NCBI GenBank assembly: GCA_964543125.1
Contig: CAZIWX010000039.1
Location: 1 to 21,516, forward strand
DNA: 21,516 nt
Source: CAZIWX01 sp964543125
GTDB lineage: Bacteria > Fidelibacterota > UBA8477
Reading direction: 5' to 3'
Below the pieces are notes generated by a model, which did not search any database, was not told the DNA's origin, and saw only the letters and a list, made by a program, of their open reading frames with translations. Each line of letters opens with the position of its first letter. Positions within the stretch are counted from its first letter, which is position 1. Of the stretch, positions 1-9,200 are shown in pieces. Position numbers and translations under genes: made by a program.

Positions 1-477
1 CCAGCGTCCCACAATCGCTTCCGGGATATAATCATTGCCTTCAATGAGGCCGAAAGGAAGATCGGTGACATCGTTCTCCGAACCGATGGTAAAAGACGGC
101 AAGGCGGCCCAGCCGGTAACATCCCCGATGAGTAAAATATATTCCAGATTATGAGTCTGATAGAATTGAGCAATCCAGGCTTTGATCTCCGTTGCGCTGG
201 CGCCGGTTTCACTTGTACCGGCAATAGTTACCCGGAAGCCCTGACTTTCCTTGAACCGTTTAAAAAAAGGTAAGTACGGTGACGCCACCACTTCATCCTT
301 GCCGATGATGAGGTAATCACCTCGCTGAAACGACTGATAATGATACGCCGCGGCGGCATTGGGCCGGATTTGGATCACCTTCCGCAGCGCCAGGGGTCCC
401 ACGCCGGATTTTGCCCAACCGGGTTGAAGCATGATTAAGAGAATCGTTAGCGTAAAGAATATCCGTTGGAACTTCAT
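1..477 (-). CDS. C25 (gingipain-family) peptidase, N-terminal part, cut by window edge
   Basis: This is the first 159 codons of a gene that runs off the left end of the window. It starts at the ATG at 477 with AAAGG just upstream, 2 nt after the stop of the M14 carboxypeptidase gene, so the two are co-transcribed. Residues 1-22 form a signal peptide (charged start, hydrophobic core, cleavage near GWA-K). From about residue 55 the sequence follows the start of the C25 peptidase fold: YLIIGKDE, then FKRFKESQGF, YILLIGDV, TDLPFGLIEGNDYIPE and VGRW. These blocks align with residues 224-329 of the 1509-residue C25 protein in this window. The catalytic His and Cys would lie beyond the edge, so activity cannot be judged. 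Only about 30 residues separate the signal peptide from the peptidase domain, much less than the roughly 200-residue N-terminal region of the other C25 protein. The family call is firm; substrate is unknown. Confidence 0.85.
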   Translation of the reverse strand, partial: MKFQRIFFTLTILLIMLQPGWAKSGVGPLALRKVIQIRPNAAAAYHYQSFQRGDYLIIGKDEVVASPYLPFFKRFKESQGFRVTIAGTSETGASATEIKAWIAQFYQTHNLEYILLIGDVTGWAALPSFTIGSENDVTDLPFGLIEGNDYIPEAIVGRW

Positions 478-479
478 TA

Positions 480-2822
480 TCACCTTTCGGGCTTTAGCTT
501 TAAGAGTTTTTGAGTGGCGCGCCAGGAGTCTGACTGAAACTGAACCAAATAAATGCCGGAAGCCACCGATTCACCGGCCGGATTATGGCCGTTCCAGCGC
601 CAGGTATTCACGCCACCACCCGCTGCAATGGTAGCGCGATAGACCTCTTGCCCCAGAAGATTATACACCCGGATACGAACCAGTTCCGCACGGGGCAACT
701 GAAAATGAATAGTGGTGAACTGCTGCATCGGATTGGGTTCCACCGCCAGAATTTTTGCCGCGGCGGTGGCAATTACCGGCTGTTTCGTCCCTCGGTCCTG
801 TTCCGCAACGCTCACGAATTGGGTCGGGCATCCCACCACTTCAATATCATCAATACGCCACCCCCGAAAATCCACATTCGCATCGCTTTTCAGGCTTAAG
901 CGGACACGGGCTGAATCAGCCGGATCAATCGCCGAGTTAAAAAACATTTCCGAGAAAGGTTCCCAGTGTTGGTTCGCCCAGACCTGGTGGAGCAGGACAG
1001 CGCCCGTGGTCGAAACCACGTCCAGCTCCAGCGTATCCAGATCCCACTCCATCTCAAACCCGTGGAATAACCGAACGCCGATTCGCTGCATACCCGCGAC
1101 GGAAAATGGCTGGGAGTTTATGGATTCGCCGGCGTTATCGACATAAAAAATTCCCGGCTGACTTTGGAGCCAGCCATTGGTCACAAGCCAATTTCCGGTT
1201 CCTTCCCACTGACTCAGATCGGCGAATCCGTCCTGAAATAAATCGATCTCGGGTTGCAGACTCACACTCAAATGAGTATTGCCGTTATGCAAATCCAGGT
1301 GGTGGGTTTCGGGGAAATAGCCCGTGGCGCTAATGGTGATATATGAAGCTGGTGATTGGCGCAGCAGGGTCTGATCTCCGTTAGCCAAAGTAAGTGTGTC
1401 GCTACCTCCCGCATCCTTGAAAATCACCTGAAAATCGATATCCGCGCCATCTACCGTACCCAAATGTAATTGAATCTGATATTCCGGAAATGGTGTCAGG
1501 TCAAAATTCAGGTCCGTGGGATAACTGGCACTGGCGCCGACACCCTCGACGGTGTCCGGGACAAACCCTGGCAGGCTGATGGCGATTTTATAAGTTCCGG
1601 GCTGCAAAACGCGCCGATAGCGCCCAAACTGATCGGTCAACCGCGGAGCGAACATGGGACCTTCCTGAGGTACGTACACATGGTCAACATTCCAGCGCCA
1701 GATATTCACCCGGGCACCCTCAAGCGGTGATCCGGTCATGGCATTTCGGACGATTCCCCGGAGCTGCGACTTGCTTTCCGGTGGATAGCCCAGCGCCCGG
1801 TCCAGCAGATAAAAACAACCTCTCAGATTCCGTTCAACGGTATCATGAATCAACGGTTGATTCGGTTGCAGGTTATGGGTACCCACTTCGATCAGATAGG
1901 ACAAACTCCCGGTTTGGGAATAAAACCAATCATGAGCGTTGCCCCGGATTGTTTTGCCCGGTGTAACGCTATAGTGACTATCACCAGCCTCATTTATGAT
2001 CCGGCCGGCCAATTCCTGCCCGATTTCAGCTACCAACGGATAACCTGGCGGATTTTTTGTCTCAAACCATTCCCAGGGATAATATATGATCTCCGGAACA
2101 CCCGTACGGGCAGAGTGATAGGCTACGGAAAAAGTAAAAAATTGGCTTATTGCCAGCTCCCGAATCGCCCGGGTTTCGGATTCGGACCAGGGTGCCGATC
2201 CCCGATAATAATCATAATCGCCAAAGCCCAGAGTATCCCCATGAATCCAGTTAAACCCGTAATTGCGATTGAGATCCACACCATCAAAATCATATCCGAT
2301 ACCCGGCATGAAATCAAAGATACCGTTGCCGTTGTTGTCCGTGCGGTTCTTCCGGTAGGTCACATCCTGAATCCAGTCACCGTTATCATTGTAGCCATGA
2401 ACCACCTGCAATCCTTCCGGGTTGTAAGTAGGCACGATCCAGATTTCCATATTCAGTACGAGATTACGAATGTGGGAATTACCGGACTGAAAGCCATGGA
2501 TCAGAGTATCAATCAATCCCAGAGTAATTTCCACCCCCAGGATTTCCTCGGCGTGACATTGCCCCAGGAAGAGTACCGCCGGTTCATCTTCATCCATCGT
2601 TGGATTATCTGAAATCTTAACGGCTTTAAGGGGCAGATTATACGTGTTCGACTGACCAATCTGAACCACACCGAGAATCGATTGGAGCGCGGGCACCTGG
2701 GCCAGAGAGTCCAGATAGGCGTTGATTTCCATGTAAGTATGGTAAGCCGGATCCAGGGTTTGGGCAGGCAACAATTGTACGCCGAGGAAAAGGAGAATGG
2801 GTAGGTAGATCTGTCGCCGCAC
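480..2822 (-). CDS. Secreted M14 zinc carboxypeptidase with C-terminal FlgD-like/T9SS-type sorting domain
   Basis: This is an exported metallocarboxypeptidase of 780 residues. With the GTG start at 2822, residues 1-20 are a signal peptide (cleavage near LPA-Q). The M14 domain (about 25-345) carries the zinc ligands H90 and E93 in HAEE and H236 in AYHSA, the substrate-binding pair N185-R186 in GVDLNRNYGF, and the catalytic glutamate E312 in YLIEVGT, so it should be active. A carboxypeptidase-regulatory-like beta-sandwich follows (about 353-440), then further beta-sandwich sequence, and a final FlgD-like domain (about 700-775: EPNPMQQFTTIHF, VYNLLGQEV, GIYLVQF) of the kind used as a type IX secretion signal in FCB bacteria. 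An in-frame ATG at 2873 would add 17 residues ahead of the signal peptide. I prefer GTG because it has AAGGA 8 nt upstream and because the ATG lies within a repeated spacer element that is non-coding elsewhere. Stop TGA lies 2 nt before the next gene. Confidence 0.9.
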   Translation of the reverse strand: MRRQIYLPILLFLGVQLLPAQTLDPAYHTYMEINAYLDSLAQVPALQSILGVVQIGQSNTYNLPLKAVKISDNPTMDEDEPAVLFLGQCHAEEILGVEITLGLIDTLIHGFQSGNSHIRNLVLNMEIWIVPTYNPEGLQVVHGYNDNGDWIQDVTYRKNRTDNNGNGIFDFMPGIGYDFDGVDLNRNYGFNWIHGDTLGFGDYDYYRGSAPWSESETRAIRELAISQFFTFSVAYHSARTGVPEIIYYPWEWFETKNPPGYPLVAEIGQELAGRIINEAGDSHYSVTPGKTIRGNAHDWFYSQTGSLSYLIEVGTHNLQPNQPLIHDTVERNLRGCFYLLDRALGYPPESKSQLRGIVRNAMTGSPLEGARVNIWRWNVDHVYVPQEGPMFAPRLTDQFGRYRRVLQPGTYKIAISLPGFVPDTVEGVGASASYPTDLNFDLTPFPEYQIQLHLGTVDGADIDFQVIFKDAGGSDTLTLANGDQTLLRQSPASYITISATGYFPETHHLDLHNGNTHLSVSLQPEIDLFQDGFADLSQWEGTGNWLVTNGWLQSQPGIFYVDNAGESINSQPFSVAGMQRIGVRLFHGFEMEWDLDTLELDVVSTTGAVLLHQVWANQHWEPFSEMFFNSAIDPADSARVRLSLKSDANVDFRGWRIDDIEVVGCPTQFVSVAEQDRGTKQPVIATAAAKILAVEPNPMQQFTTIHFQLPRAELVRIRVYNLLGQEVYRATIAAGGGVNTWRWNGHNPAGESVASGIYLVQFQSDSWRATQKLLKLKPER

Positions 2823-2830
2823 AAACGTGT

Positions 2831-2835
2831 TCCTT
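2831..2835 (-). promoter_or_regulatory. Ribosome binding site that fixes the M14 carboxypeptidase start
   Basis: AAGGA on the minus strand lies 8 nt before the GTG at 2822-2820. It decides between that GTG, which places the signal peptide at the N-terminus, and the longer ATG reading at 2873, which has no such site. Confidence 0.6.
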
Positions 2836-2867
2836 GTAGGCTGAATTACCAGTTGCGCATCGACGGG

Positions 2868-2966
2868 GAACATAACCTGACCACCCGGGGTGGCACCAAT
2901 TTAAAAATTGATAAAGATTTATAACAGTGAGCCTTAACTCGCTGGAAACAACAACCGGGCGACAGC
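2868..2966 (-). promoter_or_regulatory. Spacer element, copy A (shared with 6103-6213)
   Basis: This spacer between the 999-residue repeat protein and the M14 gene is related to the spacer at 6103-6213. A 26-nt core at 2897-2922 matches 6132-6157 at 22 of 26 positions without gaps. Flanking blocks also recur in the same order and orientation: GAACATAA at 2868, an ACCCGG-type block next to it, and ACT-N2-CTGGAAAC at 2937-2949 (11 of 13 against 6183-6195). On the minus strand the core reads as an AT-rich ATCTTTAT then TTAAATTG, followed by a GC-rich block. A promoter plus leader is the simplest reading. Copy A also contains two short palindromes, CAATTTTTAAATTG and a CCACC/GGTGG hairpin, with no T-tract, so it does not look like a terminator. 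Confidence 0.4.
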
Positions 2967-3006
2967 TTAAACACCCGGAATTCCACCGGCGTTCAAAGCG
3001 TCAAAA

Positions 3007-6006
3007 TTACTTCAGGTAGGTGATCTTCTGCTTGAACGTCTCATTGCCTGCGCTCACTTTTACAAAATAAATTCCGCTTCTCAGATTACGCCCCAGGTTA
3101 TCCTGGCCGTTCCAATGGAAGCTCGTTCGGGACCGCATAGACTGAGTTCGTTTATAAACCTGCCGTCCTAAAAGATCATAGACTTTCAGGGTTGCATTGC
3201 CGCTATAGGGTTGGGTGAAGGTAATTGTCACCGCTCCATTAAAGGGATTCGGGTAAGCCGGTTGGAGTGCAAATGATCCGGGGTGAACCTCATTTTTCAC
3301 ACCTAGGCCGTGGTTACTATACGTCTGAGCATAGATGTTGAACAATTCCGTTTTACCGGAAGCCCGTTTGTCTTCCCAAACGAGAGCATACTTCATGGAA
3401 TCCGGGGAATTATCAGCATAAGGCACGATTTGTATCGCCGTTTGTTGGGCCATGGCATCACACAACACCGTGCCGTTGGGGACGACATATTCAGCCTGAC
3501 CCTGATTATCATAAAAATAGAGGTCCTGGGTAATCCCATTGCGATAATCTTCCCAGGCAATAAGGAATCGATCACTCGTGACGGCCCGGATGTAAGGTAT
3601 AATTTCATTGGTATTCAGAGCGGTAATCTGGATCGGATCGGTTCCGGCCGAGACATTTTTTGCCCAGATATCATACTGGAGACTATCGCGGAAATCCTGC
3701 CAGGCGGCCCAGACGGAGCCGCTACCATCATCCGCGATACTCAAACTGAGACCAATCTGATCGTTGGGGGCCGCGGTGATAATGATATCATCCGACAGAT
3801 TACCCTCCGTGTCTCCATAACGCATGTATAAATCCACATTCATATTGCGGGGATCTTCCCAGGCGATATAATACCGGTCCAGGACGTGATCATACACCAA
3901 TTCAACATTTTCCTGGTTCCGGGGTGCATCTACCACGGTTTGGCGCCAGGCAACAGTTCCTGCGGACGTCACCTTGGTTGCATACAAATTCAAATCTTCA
4001 AAAGAGGGTCCAGCCTCCCATACTATCACCAGCCCTGAATCCGCCAGGGCGGTGGCCGCCCGGGGGTAGTTATCACCGGGTTCATCCGGTGCAATTTCGA
4101 TCCCGCCCGGTTGCCATAAAGCAGCTCCATTGGGATCGAATTTTTGGACAAACACATTATAGGTATAATTAGTGAGCACAATTTCCGACCAGATATAATA
4201 CAGATTACCATCGTTCCCAGTCACCAACAGGGGATTTTTTTGCTCCAGGTAGCGTTGATCATATACCGGAAACCCGGTGTCACCCCAGGTGGGTTGCAGG
4301 GAACTATTTACATGCTGGGCAAACAGAAAATTATTCCCTTCAATATTGGACTGAAATCCAAGGTAAGCACCACCGGCGCCATCGGGGGCGATCCGGGGAT
4401 CGTTTTGCTCATTATTTTCGCTGAGCCCTTCTCCGTTGAGAGCATACTGAATACCGGCCGTTTCATCCATCACCTGCGCCATGGCGGTGGAACCCAGACT
4501 GCCCCGGCGGTGATCTTCCCACATGACCAGGAACTGGTGATTGCCCCAGGGCAGCACCTTGGCTTCACTGGCATCACCGTCAATACCATAGAAAAACTGC
4601 ATTCCATCGGCATCCCATTCGGTAGCGCCGGTGGCGGAAATATGCTGCCCCTTGATGCCGATACTACCGGTTTCCTGACCACCCCAAACAACAAAGGCGC
4701 CGTTCTCACCGTCCGCACGCACCAATGGAGATAATTGATACGTCTGGCCGTTGGTTACCGGCGTTCCGCTTTCTGGAAATTCCATACTGCCATCACTATG
4801 CACGTGTTGTAGATAAATGTCGGATTTTGGAAACCCGCCCGCCCGTTCATCTTGCCACACCACAAACACGCCATCTGAATCGTCGTTGGTGAGTCGTGGA
4901 TAAATCTGTTGTAAGCTTTCTTCCGCCACCGGGATGCCGTTAGCCTGCCAACGCGGATTGCCATTAAAATCAAGGCTTTGGATAAACACATCCGCATTCT
5001 GAAATTCGTTTCGGTAATCTTCCCAGATGTAGTAAGCAATGCCGCTCCTGTCGGTTTTAAGCCGCACATTCTCCTGTTTAGCCGTGGAATTGGTTACCGG
5101 AATACCATCGGGAGTCCAGACCGGATCACCATTTTCATTCAGCAATTGTGTGTAAATATCACCTTGCTCATTGGAACGGCCATCGGTCCAGGCTAGAATC
5201 ACGCGATTACCGTCAGCCGGTACTACTTTGGGCGCTTTCTCATCCCCAAAAGCCACGCAGACGGGTTTGCCGGTGGCGCCCCAGATCCGGGCGAAGGTTG
5301 TATCCAGGCGCTGCGTATAAAGATTGGCGTTGTCGGGTGAGCGCGTATCGCGCCAAACCACGACGGCCTCGCCACCACTGGTTTCAATGCTGTTGTTGGT
5401 TTGAGCACCAGCCGCGGCAATCACCGGAAAGCCAGCCTTATTCACATCGTCTTTCGGTCCGGCCAGGTTCATAACGGTACCAAAAATGTCCGTTTCCTGG
5501 GATAGGTGTGTATCATACCAGATGACATACGCATAGCCGTCCGCCCCACGCGCCATATTGGGCAATTGTTGCGTCCCTGAATTGACCGCAACCGGAACAC
5601 CGCCCGCCGCCCAGGTCACCGCGCCGGCCGCATCCACATGCTGGACATAAATATCACCGCCTTCATCATCCCGGTAATCCGTCCAGGCCACAAAAGCGCC
5701 GCCATAACCGTCCGTCACCAGCACCGGGTCTTCCTGGCGGCCCATGGCATCCGATAGCTTCACGCCGGTGGCGCCCCACAGGGTTTCACCGCTGGTATTC
5801 ACTTTTTGAGCGTACACATCCCGGTCCCCGGTGCGGGTATCCGACCAGGCAAAAATCATAGTGCCGTCGGCATTGGCATCACCGGTGCGTTGCCACTCAA
5901 TATGGACCCCTTGCCGCACGGGAACGCCATTTTGCGGCCATATAAAACTTTCATCCGCGGCAAACAGTGGTAAAGTCAGCAGAAAACCATACAGCACTTT
6001 TTTCAT
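3007..6006 (-). CDS. Secreted propeller-like repeat protein (about 16 repeats) with C-terminal FlgD-like/T9SS-type domain
   Basis: This exported protein has 999 residues. Residues 1-17 are a signal peptide (MKKVLYGFLLTLPLFAA). From about residue 35 to 900 it consists of about sixteen tandem units of 48-58 residues with the consensus (A/F)(V/I)xWxDxR followed by D(I/V)YxQxV, G, W, GxPV. One strong unit reads GAFVAWTDYR then DIYVQHV; others read VFVVWQDERAGG, FLIAWEDYRNG and YALVWEDKR. Such repeats are expected to fold as beta-propeller blades. Residues from about 912 (YPNPFNGAVTITF, VYDLLGRQVYKR, GIYFVKVSAG) are a FlgD-like sorting domain similar to that of the M14 protein. There is no catalytic motif I can name; the repeats resemble those in uncharacterised FCB surface proteins and are not clear Asp-box sialidase repeats. 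GAGG lies 7 nt before the ATG. Function unknown; binding or adhesion is only a guess. Confidence 0.85.
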   Translation of the reverse strand: MKKVLYGFLLTLPLFAADESFIWPQNGVPVRQGVHIEWQRTGDANADGTMIFAWSDTRTGDRDVYAQKVNTSGETLWGATGVKLSDAMGRQEDPVLVTDGYGGAFVAWTDYRDDEGGDIYVQHVDAAGAVTWAAGGVPVAVNSGTQQLPNMARGADGYAYVIWYDTHLSQETDIFGTVMNLAGPKDDVNKAGFPVIAAAGAQTNNSIETSGGEAVVVWRDTRSPDNANLYTQRLDTTFARIWGATGKPVCVAFGDEKAPKVVPADGNRVILAWTDGRSNEQGDIYTQLLNENGDPVWTPDGIPVTNSTAKQENVRLKTDRSGIAYYIWEDYRNEFQNADVFIQSLDFNGNPRWQANGIPVAEESLQQIYPRLTNDDSDGVFVVWQDERAGGFPKSDIYLQHVHSDGSMEFPESGTPVTNGQTYQLSPLVRADGENGAFVVWGGQETGSIGIKGQHISATGATEWDADGMQFFYGIDGDASEAKVLPWGNHQFLVMWEDHRRGSLGSTAMAQVMDETAGIQYALNGEGLSENNEQNDPRIAPDGAGGAYLGFQSNIEGNNFLFAQHVNSSLQPTWGDTGFPVYDQRYLEQKNPLLVTGNDGNLYYIWSEIVLTNYTYNVFVQKFDPNGAALWQPGGIEIAPDEPGDNYPRAATALADSGLVIVWEAGPSFEDLNLYATKVTSAGTVAWRQTVVDAPRNQENVELVYDHVLDRYYIAWEDPRNMNVDLYMRYGDTEGNLSDDIIITAAPNDQIGLSLSIADDGSGSVWAAWQDFRDSLQYDIWAKNVSAGTDPIQITALNTNEIIPYIRAVTSDRFLIAWEDYRNGITQDLYFYDNQGQAEYVVPNGTVLCDAMAQQTAIQIVPYADNSPDSMKYALVWEDKRASGKTELFNIYAQTYSNHGLGVKNEVHPGSFALQPAYPNPFNGAVTITFTQPYSGNATLKVYDLLGRQVYKRTQSMRSRTSFHWNGQDNLGRNLRSGIYFVKVSAGNETFKQKITYLK

Positions 6007-6102
6007 ATTAAGGCCTCTATTTCTCCTCTTTAGTATTTGAATCTCACTCGTCCCCGGGACGGTTTATTTCAATCATACGCCATTGTTTTTTTAAGCATCA
6101 CT

Positions 6103-6213
6103 GAACATAAGGTCAAACTACCCGGTTGGGACAATTTAAGATTTCATAAAGATTAATATTCAGGGTGGATCTTTATCAATTGACTATCTGGAAACGGCCG
6201 ATCCGGGTTAAAT
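6103..6213 (-). promoter_or_regulatory. Spacer element, copy B, upstream of the 999-residue repeat protein
   Basis: This is the second copy of the spacer element at 2868-2966, in the same orientation relative to transcription. The core is at 6132-6157. The GAACATAA block is at 6103-6110, an ACCCGG block at 6120-6125, and ACT-N2-CTGGAAAC at 6183-6195, followed by CCGGG and TTAAA as in copy A. Copy B has an extra 10-nt stretch that makes an 8-bp inverted repeat (ATAAAGAT 6146-6153, ATCTTTAT 6169-6176). The ATG inside this copy (6108-6106) is followed by a stop after four more codons, so it is not a gene start. It lies about 100-125 nt ahead of the repeat-protein start. Confidence 0.4.
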
Positions 6214-6219
6214 GACCGC

Positions 6220-9200
6220 TCACGGAGTTAGAATGAATTCGATGAGGGCCACGGCATCCTGGATATTGAGTTGCCCATCAGCCACAATATCACCCGCGGT
6301 TAATTGGCCGGGTGACGCTGCGCGCAGTTGAAGCAGAATGTCAACGAGTGTATTAAAATCCAAAATATTCACCTGATAATCCAGATTCACATCACCCGCC
6401 GGATGGTCACCCAGAATAACCTGCAAATTCACCATGATATCGGCTACGGGTACATTCTCAGCGTTGCTCACAATCTGTAGCGGCAGGGAATACACTCCGG
6501 GAGCAAAGGCCCGCGTAGATACATGTACCGTAAAATAGCCCACACTGTTCGGATCAATGGTGCCAAACCAATGGCTGGCCGAGAACCAACTGTGGGGTCG
6601 TAAAAATTGTACGCTGGAACCGGTATTCAAATCAGACAGACTGTTATTCAGCACCGTCAAGCCTATATTCCGATCGGCATTCTGAATGCCCACGGTGGCA
6701 CTGGTGCGCGGTCCACTCATATTACCATATTGGATGGTAATGGTACCATCGATTTCCAGAATTACCTGAAATGTATACCGGTTGCTGGTGCCCCAGCGGG
6801 GCATATTGATAAAACTGACGACACTGGTATCGATTCCGTTATTCCAGGCGTAAATCTGTCCGGGGGTGGAACCGCCGCCGTTCAAATCGTCCCACCAGGC
6901 GGCGATACAGGCGGCGGGCGCTTCCAGGCTGGGGAGGGGCGTGTTGAAATACGGAACAGCCTGAGAAGTAAAAGAAAGCGTGCCATTGGAGTTGACCCAC
7001 AAGTGGGTATAGCTGCCTTCGTAAAAAGGAAAATCGAATCCCACCTGGATGGGACCAAAGGCGTAATCATCCGGATCGGGCGGATTGCTGAGTGCGTTGT
7101 CCGGCGTCTCAATGAAAACCCAATGATACGGCGGTGTATGCGGCTCATTTTCATCCCGCCAGGTATAGCCAAACGCATCGGTGGTATCCCATTGCACTGA
7201 CCGGCCGGCAACGACCGGACCATCCGCCCCTTTGGTGTGGGGGATATTACCCATAACGGCTGACCAATCCGGTTGTGCCCGGGATGGATTGTCCACAACC
7301 GGATGGATGGCATACACCAACGGTGAGGCGCCCACATTGGCAAGTGCAATGGAGTCGCCGGCAGAGCCCCAGGGATTCAATTGAAAATCAAGTTCGGTGT
7401 GATCCAGGGTGAGCGCCGCCGCCGGCAACCGATGCCCCTTGGCCGTGGTGAACCGGAGAGCCCGGCCGGCATTAAGGGGCGCTACGGACGGATCATATTG
7501 ATTCACATAAGAAACCTCAATTCCGGTGGTTGCATCGGGCGCTTCAATGCCGATGGTTGCGAAATTTTCGTATGAATCAGAATTACTGAATCGAAAATAC
7601 TGAAATTCGATTTCGGTATCGCCGGTGGGCGTCGCCGCCGGATTGTTGTTAAGAATGACCTGAAAGGTTTCCGGCTGCCCTGAAAAAGCGTTGCTGACAT
7701 CCTTCCATTCCAGGATATAGCGCGACGAATCCGGCGCCAGATAATCGGAAACCCGGCCGGGATAGGTATATAGATCATCCCAGAAAGGAGCTAACATGGC
7801 GTCGGGACCGATGGGTGACGGAATTGTGCGATTACGGAAACTGACCTCGGGTGAACTTCCCAGGGCGATCCAACCATTGCTGCAAACCGTGGCCGTGGTA
7901 TAGACCCGCCCATAATATTTTACGGGAAAGGGCAACGGTATATGAACCGTGGCGTCTTCGTTTTGGGCCGTATCGTTGATGGGTAGGGTATGACCGGGAC
8001 CACCACTGGGTCGATCGATTTCATACCAATTGTAAACCGGTGTTTTAGAATAAGCTAAATCCTGATTATCAAATACGCGGTATCCATAGCCATCGGCAAT
8101 GGATGGATCGTAAAGTCCGGGTGTACCCAGCGGCAGGATCCGCCACAGTGTATCGCTGCGGGAATTCGTGTTTAGCACCAGACCGAGGTGCACGCGATCC
8201 CCCGGGAATAACGAGTCCGCCAGGATCAAGCTGACTGCTTCGGGTGAGAAATAGGTCCCACCAACGGGTATCGTTTCCCAGGCCGTAGTCAAATTCGTTC
8301 CCTGAACCTCATCCGGTAACAATAGTGTCGCCGTTCCCGCCGAACCGGGGAGGGAACCCTGATTAAAGATTCGAAGATGGGTCGTAAGTGTTTCACCCGG
8401 ACGAGCATTTCCGGTTTCGGCGATTATTGGCGCCCAAATCAGATGAGCGGCATGTAAAATGACCGGGAATTCCTGCGTCCAGTGTTCCAAACCCGAATCG
8501 ATGGTCAATTCGATAAGTGCGCGCGCCGAATCGGGTGCGGCGGCATTCACTCGAATGGAGAAGGCGTTTTCAATCGTTTCGCTTTCGCCACTGCCTAACT
8601 GGTCGATTAAAACTTGCCCCTGGAGCACCGTCAGCCAGGGACTATCCGACTCGATACTAATTTCTACGTCGGACAGATCGGCATCCCCACCGGTCACTTC
8701 CAGGGCGGGGTAAACCGTCGCACCCGCTGTTAGCCACCCACTGGCCGACCACTGAATCCAGGTCAGGTCCGGGGCGTGTTCTTGGCTACTCACCGGGATT
8801 TCCCGCAGCTCCGGTAACAAATTTTTTCCGGTAACCGTGAGCTTAAGATCGCCGCCGGCAAGCGTGACCGGCAGGACTACCCTTCCGTTGGGACCGGTTT
8901 CCAAACCAACGGCATTGGAGTCATTCCGCAAATACACAAAAGCACCGGACAGGGGTTGATCATCGGCGCCATTGACTTGTACCATAATATATCGATCCCC
9001 CCCTTCCAGGCTATCCGGCGCCATGACCTGAATCGCTTGAGGCGTGTCAGTCCAGAAATTCAAGCCGGGATCGCCTAACAGGTTGTAAATATGGAAATAG
9101 AATTCCGGCGACTGGTCGTAAGGATGGGTATTGGTTTGATGATAATTGCGCCATAACTCCAGTTTTCCGCGCCAGAGCGCTTCACCCAACTCCTCGACTC

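Noticed and set aside
1845..2612. 255-codon plus-strand open frame inside the M14 gene
   Set aside because: It lies antisense to a gene with clear catalytic motifs, and its isoleucine-rich low-complexity reading is typical of a shadow frame.
480..2822. M14 carboxypeptidase as a dedicated poly-gamma-glutamate hydrolase
   Set aside because: A phage PGA hydrolase has an M14-like fold, but this protein has standard carboxypeptidase motifs, is several genes away from pgsB-C-W and has its own likely promoter.
2881..2893. CCACC/GGTGG hairpin after the repeat-protein gene, considered as a terminator
   Set aside because: There is no U-tract in the direction of transcription, and it sits inside the repeated spacer element close to the next gene.
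6046..6064. CGTCCC/GGGACG hairpin between the C25-dockerin gene and the repeat protein, considered as a terminator
   Set aside because: In the minus direction it is not followed by a T-tract, and it lies within the leader of the next gene.
2906..6181. 13-nt identity AATTGATAAAGAT at 2906-2918 and its reverse complement at 6169-6181
   Set aside because: Several 13-nt matches are expected by chance in a window this size, and the two are in opposite orientation; the co-oriented 26-nt core match is the stronger signal.
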